Shown here: in pieces, positions 26,326 through 33,982 of the stretch
Numbering within the stretch: the first letter of the stretch is position 1
How the letters are laid out: each line of letters opens with the position of its first letter
Source of the DNA: Methylococcales bacterium
GTDB lineage: Bacteria > Pseudomonadota > Gammaproteobacteria > Methylococcales > Methylomonadaceae
NCBI GenBank assembly: GCA_030693155.1
Contig: JAUYBJ010000174.1
Span: 1-34,151, forward strand
Direction of reading: 5' to 3'
DNA length: 34,151 nucleotides
Program-made: the position numbers and the translations under genes
The notes under the pieces: model-generated
Databases searched by the model: none
What the model was told of the DNA's origin: nothing
Seen by the model: only the letters and a program-made list of their open reading frames with translations

Positions 26326-27429
26326 ATGGCAAATAAAGCAGTGATTGGCTTAGGTTTTGGGGATGAAGGTAAAGGGTTATTTACCGATTATCTTTGTTCT
26401 CAATCCATCAACCCGTTAGTGATTCGCTTTTCGGGTGGGCAACAAGCTGGGCATACCGTTGTCAGCAACGGTATTCGCCACGTTTTTTCCAATTTTGGTG
26501 CAGGTACATTAAGGGGTGCGCCGAGTTATTTTTCTAAATGCTGCACCATAAACCCCGTCGGTATCGTGAATGAATTATCTATATTACTGGATAAAGGCAT
26601 AAATCCCTTATTATTCATTGATGCCGATTGCGCCGTTACCACACCTTACGATATTGGCTATAACCAAGCGAATAATAAACACGGCAGCTGTGGCGTAGGC
26701 GTTGGGGCAACCATTAACCGTGAAGAGCATTATTATTCGTTAACCTTTGGTGATTTATTTTATCCGTGGGTATTGGAAAATAAACTCAAGTTAATTAAAG
26801 ATTTTTATACAGATTATGCTGAGTTAGATATAAGTAATTTTTTAGAATGCTGCAATATTATCACCCACTCTGTTCATATTGAAAAAACCCACGGTATACC
26901 CAAGAACAATTACAATCATATTTTTGAAGGCTCACAAGGTTTATTACTCGATAAAAATATCGGTTTTTTTCCTCATGTGACTCGTGCCAATACAGGAACG
27001 CATAATATATTGCCGTTATTAGGGCATGATGCTTTATCGGTTTATTTAATTACCCGTGCCTATCAAACGCGACACGGTGCAGGGCCATTATCTAACGAAA
27101 CCATACCGCACAATATCAGTAAAAACCCCCATGAAACCAATATCGCCAATCCGTATCAAGGTGAATTAAGAACGGCATTATTGGATGTCTCTTTACTGGA
27201 ATATGCCATTAATAAAGATGACTATATTCGTACCGCAACCAATAAATATCTGGTCATTACCTGTCTGGATCATATTCAAAATGAATACCGCTTTACTTAT
27301 CAAAACGCTATTGTCTACAGTAAAAATCAGGCAGAATTTATCAGTAAAATTGCCAGTATTTTAAATATCCATAATATCTATATCAGTGCGTCCGATGACT
27401 CCAACAATATTCACTCATTCTCAGGCTAA
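26326..27429 (+). CDS. Adenylosuccinate synthetase paralogue (short, divergent PurA-like)
   Basis: 367 residues against about 430 for PurA. PurA-type motifs are present but altered: GLGFGDEGKGLFTDYL (PurA has GxQWGDEGKGK), GGQQAGHTVV (PurA GGxNAGHT), FEGSQGLLLD, FFPHVTRANTGTHN and AYQTRHGAGPLSNE. The catalytic Asp of GDEGKG and His of AGHT are kept. The usual TKLD guanine-recognition motif reads ITCLD near 305, and the last part is shortened. It probably condenses aspartate, or a related amine donor, with a purine-type nucleotide, but not necessarily IMP. A phage PurZ-like activity is an alternative. It follows the VWA gene by 3 bp with no clear ribosome site. Confidence 0.8.
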   Translation: MANKAVIGLGFGDEGKGLFTDYLCSQSINPLVIRFSGGQQAGHTVVSNGIRHVFSNFGAGTLRGAPSYFSKCCTINPVGIVNELSILLDKGINPLLFIDADCAVTTPYDIGYNQANNKHGSCGVGVGATINREEHYYSLTFGDLFYPWVLENKLKLIKDFYTDYAELDISNFLECCNIITHSVHIEKTHGIPKNNYNHIFEGSQGLLLDKNIGFFPHVTRANTGTHNILPLLGHDALSVYLITRAYQTRHGAGPLSNETIPHNISKNPHETNIANPYQGELRTALLDVSLLEYAINKDDYIRTATNKYLVITCLDHIQNEYRFTYQNAIVYSKNQAEFISKIASILNIHNIYISASDDSNNIHSFSG

Positions 27430-27438
27430 CCGCTCCGC

Positions 27439-28038
27439 ATGATTGCCTTCAAAAAATGGACAGGATTCGCCAAGCTGTTGAACTCTGCCAGCGGCGAATC
27501 TATAGACAGTGAAACGCGGTGGCTGACACTGGCACAACAAGGCGATCGCGCGGCATTTCAACGGTTGCTGGAACTGCATTACGATATGATTTATCAAGTG
27601 GCGTACCGTTTTACGGGACATAGCGAAGATGCCGAAGATATAACCCAAGATGTGTGCGTGGGCTTGGCAAATAAAATTCATGCCTATCGTGGTGAGGCAA
27701 AATTCAAAACGTGGCTATACACCATTATCGTTAATGCCTGTCTTGACGGGCATCGACAACGCGACCGTCAACACGCGCAACTCGCCGATTATCTGGAATA
27801 TGCCGCTCATGTTGATGCGGTCAATCAGGATAACGCCCAGCAAGTCGCTTGGTTATATCGGGAATTGGCTCGACTCAAAGAACCCTACAAAGAAACCGCA
27901 TTCTTAGTGTTGGCAGAAGATCTAAGCCACGCAGAAGTCGGCAAGATTTTGGGTTGTGCAGAAGCAACCATTTCTTGGCGTATGCACGAAATTCGTCACC
28001 AACTTAAAGCACAAATGGAGAGCGACCATGAAGGATGA
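27439..28038 (+). CDS. ECF-type RNA polymerase sigma factor
   Basis: 199 residues. Region 2 is FQRLLELHYDMIYQVAYRFT, EDAEDITQDVCVGL and FKTWLYTIIVNACLDGHRQR (about 38-115); region 4 is LKEPYKETAFLVLAEDLSHAEVGKILG followed by ATISWRMHEIRHQL (about 140-190; read as two pieces). It begins 9 bp after the PurA-like gene and overlaps the VWA membrane gene by 11 bp. Sigma genes of this group commonly precede a YfbK-type protein whose cytoplasmic N-terminus is thought to act as anti-sigma. The ribosome site is weak, so it may depend on upstream translation. Confidence 0.9.
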   Translation: MIAFKKWTGFAKLLNSASGESIDSETRWLTLAQQGDRAAFQRLLELHYDMIYQVAYRFTGHSEDAEDITQDVCVGLANKIHAYRGEAKFKTWLYTIIVNACLDGHRQRDRQHAQLADYLEYAAHVDAVNQDNAQQVAWLYRELARLKEPYKETAFLVLAEDLSHAEVGKILGCAEATISWRMHEIRHQLKAQMESDHEG

Positions 28039-30190
28039 ATTGGACGACATCAAGCAACGATTGCGGCACACACCCGCCGTTAAAACCGACCCATCCGCCA
28101 AGCAAGCCGCTATTTCTCTGGCTTTGCGCGAATTTGATAAAAATAATTCAACTATTTCCCAAGGAACAGCCAAGTCCGTACGTCTAAAAAGTACAACCAT
28201 TTTTAGGAGTACAGCAATGAAAACATATCAAATCGCAGTTATCGGCACTTTTTGTGCATTGTTTGTCGTGTGGGCGATTGTGCCTATGCAACGGTTTACC
28301 GACTTTGGGCAAGTGCTTAATGAGCCAACCGACAAATCAACACTATTAAGTCTGCCTCAACCTTTAAGTGCAGAAAAAAAGAACGACATTGCCGCTGACA
28401 CCCCTGTCGAGGCAGCCAAAGAGGTAGGCGCGTCAATTGCGGTTACGTCTGGTAAGGCTGAGGAAGTGGTCGCCGAGCTATCACTTCCCTCCGCCGTTCC
28501 GCTTGCTTCCCCTGTCGAGGCAGTCAAACCTGTCATTCCTGCGCAAAGTCCAGCACCAACGGTTAATGATGATTATGAAGCCGATACTGCTTCAGGAATT
28601 CGGTCAATAGATATGGCTAAATCTCAACTTAGCCCATCTAAAGCCAAAAAGACTGCCCGCACTGAATCAGCACAGATAGCAGGTATCGTCGCAGCCGCAA
28701 GCCCACCCGCCGTCATGAATGAGCCACAGGTCAACTATTACCAAGACCAAGGGCGCGATAAATTCAAAGACACGCCCACTAATCCGTTAAAAATCGCCAA
28801 AGATGAGCCTGTTTCTACCTTTTCGATAGATGTCGATACCGCGTCCTACAGCTTCGTGCGCAGTTCGCTGAATCAAAACGTATTGCCGCAAAAAAACGCC
28901 GTGCGCGTAGAAGAATTGGTCAATTATTTTCCTTACGATTACAGCGCACCTGCCAGCAAAAACGAACCGTTTAAAACCAGTGTCTCGGTATTCCCTACCC
29001 CGTGGAATAAAGATACACAATTGCTGCATATCGGTATCAAAGGCTATGAAATAGGCGCGAAAGAAAAACCCCGCGCTAATCTGGTGTTTTTATTGGATAC
29101 CTCAGGTTCGATGAATGAACCCAATAAATTACCGCTGGTACAAAATTCATTGAAAATGCTGCTTGATACGTTGCACGAAGATGACAGCGTGGCGATAGTG
29201 ACTTACGCGGGCAATGCGGGCGTAGCCTTGCAGCCCACTAAAGTGAAAGACAAAAGCAAAATCAGTGCAGTGATTGATAATCTGGGCGCATCAGGTTCAA
29301 CCGCAGGCGCAGAAGGCATACGTCAAGCCTATCAATTAGCCGAGCAGAATTTGAATATCAAAGGCATTAACCGCGTAATATTGGCGACCGATGGCGATTT
29401 TAATGTCGGCATTACCGACCCCAACGAACTGAAAAGTTTTGTTGAACACAAACGTGCCACAGGCGTGACCTTATCGGTATTGGGTTTTGGGCGTGGAAAT
29501 TACAACGATGAGCTCATGCAAACCTTGGCACAAAATGGCAACGGCAATGCGGCGTATATTGATAATCTCAATGAAGCGCGTAAATTTTTGGTGGAAGAAG
29601 CCAGTTCCACGCTGTTCACCATCGCCAAAGATGTGAAAATTCAAGTGGAATTTAATCCCGCACAAGTCGCTGAATATCGCCTAATCGGTTATGAAACAAG
29701 GCTTTTAAACAAAGAAGATTTTAATAATGACAAAGTCGATGCAGGCGATATTGGCTCAGGTCATACCGTGACCGCATTGTATGAAATCACCCCCGTTGCC
29801 AGTAAATCGAAATTAGTCGATGAATTGCGTTATCCAAAAGCTGACACTAAACCAGCGACAACCGATAACAAAAATAGCGAACTGGCGTTTGTTAAAATTC
29901 GTTACAAATTACCAGACGGCGATACCAGCAAGTTAATCACCACGCCTATCAAAGTAGATCAAGCCTATAAATCTGTTGACCAAACGCCCGTAGAAGCACG
30001 CTTTGCCACCGCTGTTGCCGCTTTTGGGGAGTTATTGCGCGTTGATTCTTACCTGAAAGACTTTAATTACGACAAAGTAATGACACTGGCAGAAGGCGCG
30101 AAAGGCGCGGATAAATTCGGTTATCGGGCGGAATTTATTAATCTGGTGCGACTGGCTAAAAATGCACCTGCGTTGCCGCCGTTGAAATAA
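28028..30190 (+). CDS. YfbK-like membrane VWA protein with anti-sigma-like N-terminus
   Basis: 720 residues from ATG 28028 (MKDELDDIKQRLRHTPAVKT), inside the sigma gene end. Residues 1-63 form a small cytoplasmic segment (PSAKQAAISLALREFDKN) like those of sigma-linked VWA proteins. A membrane helix follows (YQIAVIGTFCALFVVWAIVP, about 66-85), then a Pro/Ala-rich periplasmic linker to about 230. The YfbK N-domain has FSIDVDTASYSFVRSSLNQ, and the VWA domain shows LVFLLDTSGSMNEPNKLPLV (MIDAS, near 355) and VILATDGDFNVGI. The C-terminal DUF3520-type domain ends PALPPLK. A second in-frame ATG at 28217 has a strong AGGAG, so a form lacking the anti-sigma segment could also be made. Confidence 0.88.
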   Translation: MKDELDDIKQRLRHTPAVKTDPSAKQAAISLALREFDKNNSTISQGTAKSVRLKSTTIFRSTAMKTYQIAVIGTFCALFVVWAIVPMQRFTDFGQVLNEPTDKSTLLSLPQPLSAEKKNDIAADTPVEAAKEVGASIAVTSGKAEEVVAELSLPSAVPLASPVEAVKPVIPAQSPAPTVNDDYEADTASGIRSIDMAKSQLSPSKAKKTARTESAQIAGIVAAASPPAVMNEPQVNYYQDQGRDKFKDTPTNPLKIAKDEPVSTFSIDVDTASYSFVRSSLNQNVLPQKNAVRVEELVNYFPYDYSAPASKNEPFKTSVSVFPTPWNKDTQLLHIGIKGYEIGAKEKPRANLVFLLDTSGSMNEPNKLPLVQNSLKMLLDTLHEDDSVAIVTYAGNAGVALQPTKVKDKSKISAVIDNLGASGSTAGAEGIRQAYQLAEQNLNIKGINRVILATDGDFNVGITDPNELKSFVEHKRATGVTLSVLGFGRGNYNDELMQTLAQNGNGNAAYIDNLNEARKFLVEEASSTLFTIAKDVKIQVEFNPAQVAEYRLIGYETRLLNKEDFNNDKVDAGDIGSGHTVTALYEITPVASKSKLVDELRYPKADTKPATTDNKNSELAFVKIRYKLPDGDTSKLITTPIKVDQAYKSVDQTPVEARFATAVAAFGELLRVDSYLKDFNYDKVMTLAEGAKGADKFGYRAEFINLVRLAKNAPALPPLK

Positions 30191-30238
30191 TTGACGTGTT
30201 GCAGGGTACACATTGCGTCACTGTCTACACTTAGAAAA

Positions 30239-30342
30239 ACCCCAGCGGGGTAAAATGTTTGTAGAGCAACCGTTTTTAGATGATTTGTTAGCCCCGTAGG
30301 GGTGAAATGTAAATGAGACAAACATTTCGCCCCTATGGGGCT
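30239..30342. repeat. Palindromic repeats in the 301-bp gap between yfbK-like gene and yebC
   Basis: ACCCCAGCGGGGT at 30239-30251 forms a small hairpin, followed on the minus strand by TTTTTCT, so it could end the yebC transcript. AGCCCCGTAGGGGTGAAATG at 30290-30309 and its near-complement at 30322-30342 (two differences) make a BIME-like inverted pair with an 11-nt spacer. The rest of the gap up to 30491 has no gene that I can support. Confidence 0.7.
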
Positions 30343-30491
30343 TGATTGTGTTTATATTTTGTTGCTCGCTACGCGGTTACGAACCGTCAAGCTCAGCTTA
30401 ATGGCAACCCTACAACTGTTAGTTCACCAAAAATATCAGCATTCCGTTATTTTTTCGTGCTTTTCGTGTCTTTCGTGGACAACATCAGGCT

Positions 30492-31238
30492 TTATTCCAG
30501 CCCTGCCATAATCTCATCACTAATATCGGCATTGGAATACACGTTCTGTACGTCATCCAAATCTTCTAAACGGTCAATGAGTTTGAGCATTTTTTCTGCA
30601 TCGTCGCTATCCAGTTCTGCCATTATCGCCGCCTGCATGGTGACTTCGGCATTGTCAGGTTCAAAACCTGCGGCGACCAGTGCATCTTTAACAGTCAGAT
30701 AACTTTCTGGGCTGGTAATAATATCAACCGCGCCATCGTCATAATTAGTCACATCATTGGCACCTGCTTCTAACGCCGCTTCCATCAGCGCGTCTTCATC
30801 AACATCGGGCGCGTAGCTGAGTATGCCCAGCTTGCTGAACATATACGCCACAGAGCCTTCTGTTCCCAGATTGCCGCCTAATTTACTGAACGCATGACGC
30901 ACTTCACCGACGGTGCGATTACGATTATCGGTTAAGCAATCGACAATAACTGCTGTGCCGCCTGGCCCGTAGCCTTCGTAACGGATATTTTCATAATTAA
31001 CACCTTCTAACGCACCTGAGGCTTTTTTAATTGCGGTGTCGATGGTATCACGGCGCATATTTGCACCTAAGGCTTTATCAATCGCGGTGCGCAAAGAGGG
31101 ATTACTACCTGCATCTGCCCCGCTGGTTTTTACCGCTACGGTAATTTCACGGAGTATTTTGGTGAAAATTTTGCCTCGTTTAGCATCCTGCCCCGCTTTG
31201 CGGTGTTTTATGTTAGCCCATTTACTATGTCCAGCCAT
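30492..31238 (-). CDS. yebC: YebC/PmpR family protein
   Basis: 248 residues, the standard length. The start is ATG 31238 ([20 protein letters not shown]), preceded by AGAGAGAGG; upstream in-frame codons are palindromic repeat and not part of the gene. Other family marks are [55 protein letters not shown] and [10 protein letters not shown]. YebC proteins were first described as transcription regulators and more recently linked to translation through difficult sequences such as prolines. In many gammaproteobacteria it precedes ruvC; here the downstream side is repeats and the convergent yfbK-like gene. Confidence 0.96.
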   Translation of the reverse strand: MAGHSKWANIKHRKAGQDAKRGKIFTKILREITVAVKTSGADAGSNPSLRTAIDKALGANMRRDTIDTAIKKASGALEGVNYENIRYEGYGPGGTAVIVDCLTDNRNRTVGEVRHAFSKLGGNLGTEGSVAYMFSKLGILSYAPDVDEDALMEAALEAGANDVTNYDDGAVDIITSPESYLTVKDALVAAGFEPDNAEVTMQAAIMAELDSDDAEKMLKLIDRLEDLDDVQNVYSNADISDEIMAGLE

Positions 31239-31277
31239 TGCCTCTCTCTTTGTGTTGTTTCCTGTATTTAAAAAACG

Positions 31278-31349
31278 CTCGTTCCCACGCGCTGCGTGGG
31301 AATGCAGTAGAGACGCGCCGCGTCTCACACCGTAGCGCGTGCGAACGAG
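31278..31349. repeat. 72-bp MITE-like palindromic element
   Basis: Outer ends CTCGTTCCCACGC (31278-31290) and GCGTGCGAACGAG (31337-31349) are inverted with one mismatch. Two inner palindromes lie between: CCCACGCGCTGCGTGGG (31284-31300) and GAGACGCGCCGCGTCTC (31310-31326). It can fold as a cloverleaf-like structure. It sits upstream of yebC. Confidence 0.75.
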
Positions 31350-31369
31350 AAAACAGCTAAAGCTGTTTT
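31350..31369 (-). terminator. Hairpin downstream of serB-like gene
   Basis: AAAACAGCT and AGCTGTTTT form a perfect 9-bp stem 14 bp beyond the phosphatase stop. On the minus strand the 3' arm ends in four Ts, then CTCG. It is a plausible but short-tailed terminator. Confidence 0.4.
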
Positions 31370-31383
31370 ACTCCTAATCTTGA

Positions 31384-32022
31384 TTATAAAATATATTCCA
31401 GCACGGCGGTTAAGCTGGAGTCGGTGATATAAATATCCGCCAGTTCACGCACAATCGCCCTATCAACCACACCACCAAACCCAATCACAAACGCGCCCGC
31501 CTGTTTGGCTTCCATGTCGGTTTTACCGTCGCCCACCACAACCAAGCTACGCTCGCCTTTCAGGGTGCTAACTATCTCCGCCTTGCCGCCGTTTCTGGCT
31601 AAGGGTGAGGTTTGCTCATAGTTTTTATAACTGCCATCCGCGTTGAAATACACATCCACGGCGTGAACGTGACTTTCGGGTAGTTGTAAACGTGCAGCTA
31701 ACGGTAAAATCGCTTGCCGTAAGCCGCCGCTGATAATGTGTACTTCTTTGCCTTGCGCCAATAACGTGCTGAATACTGCTTGCACACCGTCAACAATTTC
31801 GCTGATGTATAAATCCGCCACCCAGTCGATACTGGCTTGATCGGGTCTTATCAATGATAAACGTTGTTCATAAACAGCTTCTAACGGCACGATGCCATTC
31901 ATCGCCGCATTGGTCAGCTCGGACATTTCATCGCCCAAGCCAACACGGCGGGCAAGTTCGTCAATGCCTTCTATTTTGCTGAGGGTACTGTCGCAATCAA
32001 AGCAAATAATGTCAAAATTCAT
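31384..32022 (-). CDS. serB: HAD-IB phosphatase, phosphoserine phosphatase-like
   Basis: 212 residues with the HAD motifs of SerB: motif I IICFDCDSTLSKIEGIDEL (nucleophile Asp near 8), motif II VHIISGGLRQAILPLA (near 95), the conserved Lys in GGKAEIVSTLKG and motif III VVVGDGKTDMEAK (near 163; GDGKTD replaces the usual GDGxND). The cap region GIDELARRVGLG...MNGIVPLEAVYEQRLSLI fits phosphoserine phosphatase, the last step of serine synthesis. It lacks the N-terminal ACT-like part of long SerB proteins. A different small phosphoester substrate is possible. It is transcribed with its own promoter or from the small genes upstream. Confidence 0.8.
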   Translation of the reverse strand: MNFDIICFDCDSTLSKIEGIDELARRVGLGDEMSELTNAAMNGIVPLEAVYEQRLSLIRPDQASIDWVADLYISEIVDGVQAVFSTLLAQGKEVHIISGGLRQAILPLAARLQLPESHVHAVDVYFNADGSYKNYEQTSPLARNGGKAEIVSTLKGERSLVVVGDGKTDMEAKQAGAFVIGFGGVVDRAIVRELADIYITDSSLTAVLEYIL

Positions 32023-32089
32023 GGGATTCTATGTTCTGATGTTTTAGTGGATGTTGAGGTTGTGTTGGGTTTATTCGTAGCGTATACAT

Positions 32090-32308
32090 TTACCAATCCA
32101 AAGTTTCTAAGGTAACGCCTTGTTGTTCAGATTCTGCTCGTGCCAGTTTAATACTTTCTACCATGCCAGTGATTGACCTTAGATAATCATCATCACTGAT
32201 ATAATCCGATTGTTCTAATATCTGCACTTCATGTTTTGAAAAATGCGATAACAACCAGAAAAATTTTTCATAAATACTATTACCTATTTTTAAAGTGACT
32301 GTTTTCAT
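32090..32308 (-). CDS. Small hypothetical protein, antitoxin-like
   Basis: 72 residues. It begins MKTVTLKIGNSIYEKFFWLL and ends SITGMVESIKLARAESEQQG then VTLETLDW, a layout (beta strand, helix, acidic tail with a terminal Trp) seen in many short antitoxins. I do not recognise the family. It lies 29 bp downstream of the HicB-like gene on the same strand, with TAGG ahead of the start. No toxin gene accompanies it in the window. Confidence 0.5.
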   Translation of the reverse strand: MKTVTLKIGNSIYEKFFWLLSHFSKHEVQILEQSDYISDDDYLRSITGMVESIKLARAESEQQGVTLETLDW

Positions 32309-32337
32309 TGAATTACCTAATTAGTTCAAAAACGGAA

Positions 32338-32490
32338 TTATGCTACTATTTCTAAATATAATTCAACCGCTTCTTTTAAATTCGCTAAGGCTTCATCAAT
32401 CGTTGAACCAAAACTGGCTATTTCCATATTCAAACATTGAGAAACATAATAATCACCTTCGCGGTAAATAATATATTTTAAATTTTTCAT
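32338..32490 (-). CDS. Short HicB-like protein (UPF0150 type)
   Basis: 50 residues, MKNLKYIIYREGDYYVSQCL then NMEIASFGSTIDEALANLKE and AVELYLEIVA. This is the compact HicB antitoxin N-domain pattern: YIIYREGDYYVSQC, the S-x-G-S/T turn, DEALANLKEAVELYLE. The ribosome site AGGAAAC lies about 9 bp before ATG 32490. HicB proteins normally pair with a HicA RNase and often carry a DNA-binding C-domain; both are absent here, so this is a solitary or degenerate form. Confidence 0.7.
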   Translation of the reverse strand: MKNLKYIIYREGDYYVSQCLNMEIASFGSTIDEALANLKEAVELYLEIVA

Positions 32491-32530
32491 TATTAAGTTT
32501 CCTATAATGGTGTCGCTATTTTTTAAATGT

Positions 32531-32613
32531 CATAGGATGTGCCGACGATAGGAGTGCGCTTATTCGCGTCAAGTTTCTCGAACGAGCGCGTTCGTACCTC
32601 AGCACATCCTATG
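32531..32613. repeat. 83-bp MITE-like inverted repeat
   Basis: CATAGGATGTGC (32531-32542) and its exact complement GCACATCCTATG (32602-32613) bound a 59-nt interior containing GCGTCAAGTTTCTCGAACGA. The remaining bases of the gap to 32637 hold no gene. The terminal inverted repeat with no ORF suggests a non-autonomous mobile element. Confidence 0.65.
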
Positions 32614-32637
32614 TAGCGCATCTTATCGCGTTAGGTA

Positions 32638-33621
32638 TTAATAAAAATCAGCAAATTCTATGGCATCTCTAAGGTGGTTTAATTCGCTTGGTAAATTTAT
32701 AATATTGTTCCCGCGAACATCAAAAAGAGTTAAATAAAGTTGACCAATTGATTTAGGTAACTCCGTAATTTTATTTGCGGACAGTCTCAAAGTATCTAAA
32801 TTCAATAAATTAGCAATAAAATCAGGAACTTCAATAATTTTATTGCATGACAAATCTAGGTAAGTCAACTTGTTTAAATTGCTAATAAAATTCGGCACTA
32901 CAGTCAGTTTATTATCTGATATAGATAGTTTGGTTAAATTAATTAATTTCCCTATAGATTCTGGAATCTGAGCAAGATTGTTCTCGCATAAATACAGTTT
33001 TGTCAATTTGTTTAAGTTACCAATAGATTCAGGTAATTCAATAAGTTGATTCGCTCTCAAATCTAATGTAGTTAAATTAATCAACTTTCCAATAGCGTTA
33101 GGCAGTTTTTTAACTTGGGTATCAGTCAAAGTCAACTTAGTTAAGTTCTTTAAAATACCAATAGCTTCAGGTAGTTCTGTAAGTTGTTCATGCCATAAAT
33201 TAAATTTTGTTATCGCTAAAATAGCTTGCCTATTACGAGGAAAAGTATTTTCTGAAAATTTGTTTTCATCCGCCCACGCTATTAATTCATCGAGTTGTTT
33301 TATCTCAAGTTCTATTTCTTCTTTCGCTCTAATAAATTCGTGCATAACAGAATAATTAGTAGCTTGTCTAATAGCTATAATAGCAATAGAAATATCACAG
33401 TTAAACCACTCCTTTTTTTTATCATAATCCTTTAATAAAATATGAGCTTCTTTTTCTACTTTATTGGGATGATCTACTAAAGCATCATATTCAACGATGT
33501 AGTTATCTGGTGCGCCAGTATTAAATTGTTCCGCTCTTAATTTTGGATCATTTTTACTACACCCAACTTTTAATACATTTGACATAGAAGGATTAGTGAT
33601 GATATATACCCAGCCTTTCAT
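32638..33621 (-). CDS. GIY-YIG-type (T5orf172-like) domain fused to leucine-rich repeats
   Basis: 327 residues. Residues 1-75 match the T5orf172/MUG113 branch of GIY-YIG nucleases: GWVYIITNPS, NVLKVGCSKN, Arg in KLRAEQFNTG and Glu in HPNKVEKEAHILL, the expected positions of catalytic Arg and Glu. A charged helix follows (FIRAKEEIELEIKQLDELIA, about 95-115). From about 130 to 315 there are at least seven 23-residue leucine-rich repeats with the pattern LTxLxLxxNxLxxLPxxIGxL. There is no signal peptide or membrane segment, so it is probably cytoplasmic. The sequence is markedly AT-rich compared with neighbouring genes, which suggests transfer. A sensor (LRR) plus nuclease role is inference. Confidence 0.8.
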   Translation of the reverse strand: MKGWVYIITNPSMSNVLKVGCSKNDPKLRAEQFNTGAPDNYIVEYDALVDHPNKVEKEAHILLKDYDKKKEWFNCDISIAIIAIRQATNYSVMHEFIRAKEEIELEIKQLDELIAWADENKFSENTFPRNRQAILAITKFNLWHEQLTELPEAIGILKNLTKLTLTDTQVKKLPNAIGKLINLTTLDLRANQLIELPESIGNLNKLTKLYLCENNLAQIPESIGKLINLTKLSISDNKLTVVPNFISNLNKLTYLDLSCNKIIEVPDFIANLLNLDTLRLSANKITELPKSIGQLYLTLFDVRGNNIINLPSELNHLRDAIEFADFY

Positions 33622-33724
33622 AATAAATTATTTCATTTAATTAAAACAAGTTTGTATGGAGTACAACAAAATACAGGAATAATTACGAGCAGGATAGTTT
33701 ATCCCTACTAGCTATCAGTAAAAG

Positions 33725-33982
33725 TTATGGATTTAGTTGTACCGTTAAAGAATTATTATCCACTTTGATGGTTATTTGATTCTCACCACAAATCCAATAT
33801 AGTGAAATTTCTTTTCCTTGTAATACGATAAGGTCATTTCGCATTTTTGAAATGATTTTTTCAACTGCCGAATCATTCATAGGTTCTTGCAAAAATTCTA
33901 TAATTTTATCTCTGTAACCAACGTCTAAACCGAAACGAGCGTTCTCATCCGTTTGAATCCAATATGTAATCGCATCTTCAAT
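33725..33982 (-). pseudogene. Hypothetical protein, 3' fragment cut by IS
   Basis: An open frame enters from the IS end and runs about 86 residues to TAA at 33727-33725. It reads SIEDAITYWIQTDENARFGL, then DVGYRDKIIEFLQEPMNDSA and ends NNSLTVQLNP. No family is recognised. The upstream part is lost to the IS, so this is a broken gene. Sequence is AT-rich like the adjacent LRR gene. Confidence 0.6.

Noticed and set aside
26326-27429. Calling the gene purA or purZ outright
   Set aside because: Motifs and length depart from PurA, and PurZ-specific residues cannot be confirmed without alignment.
30346-30702. Plus-strand reading frame overlapping the yebC 3' end
   Set aside because: It is antisense to a strongly conserved gene and serine-rich as expected of a shadow frame.
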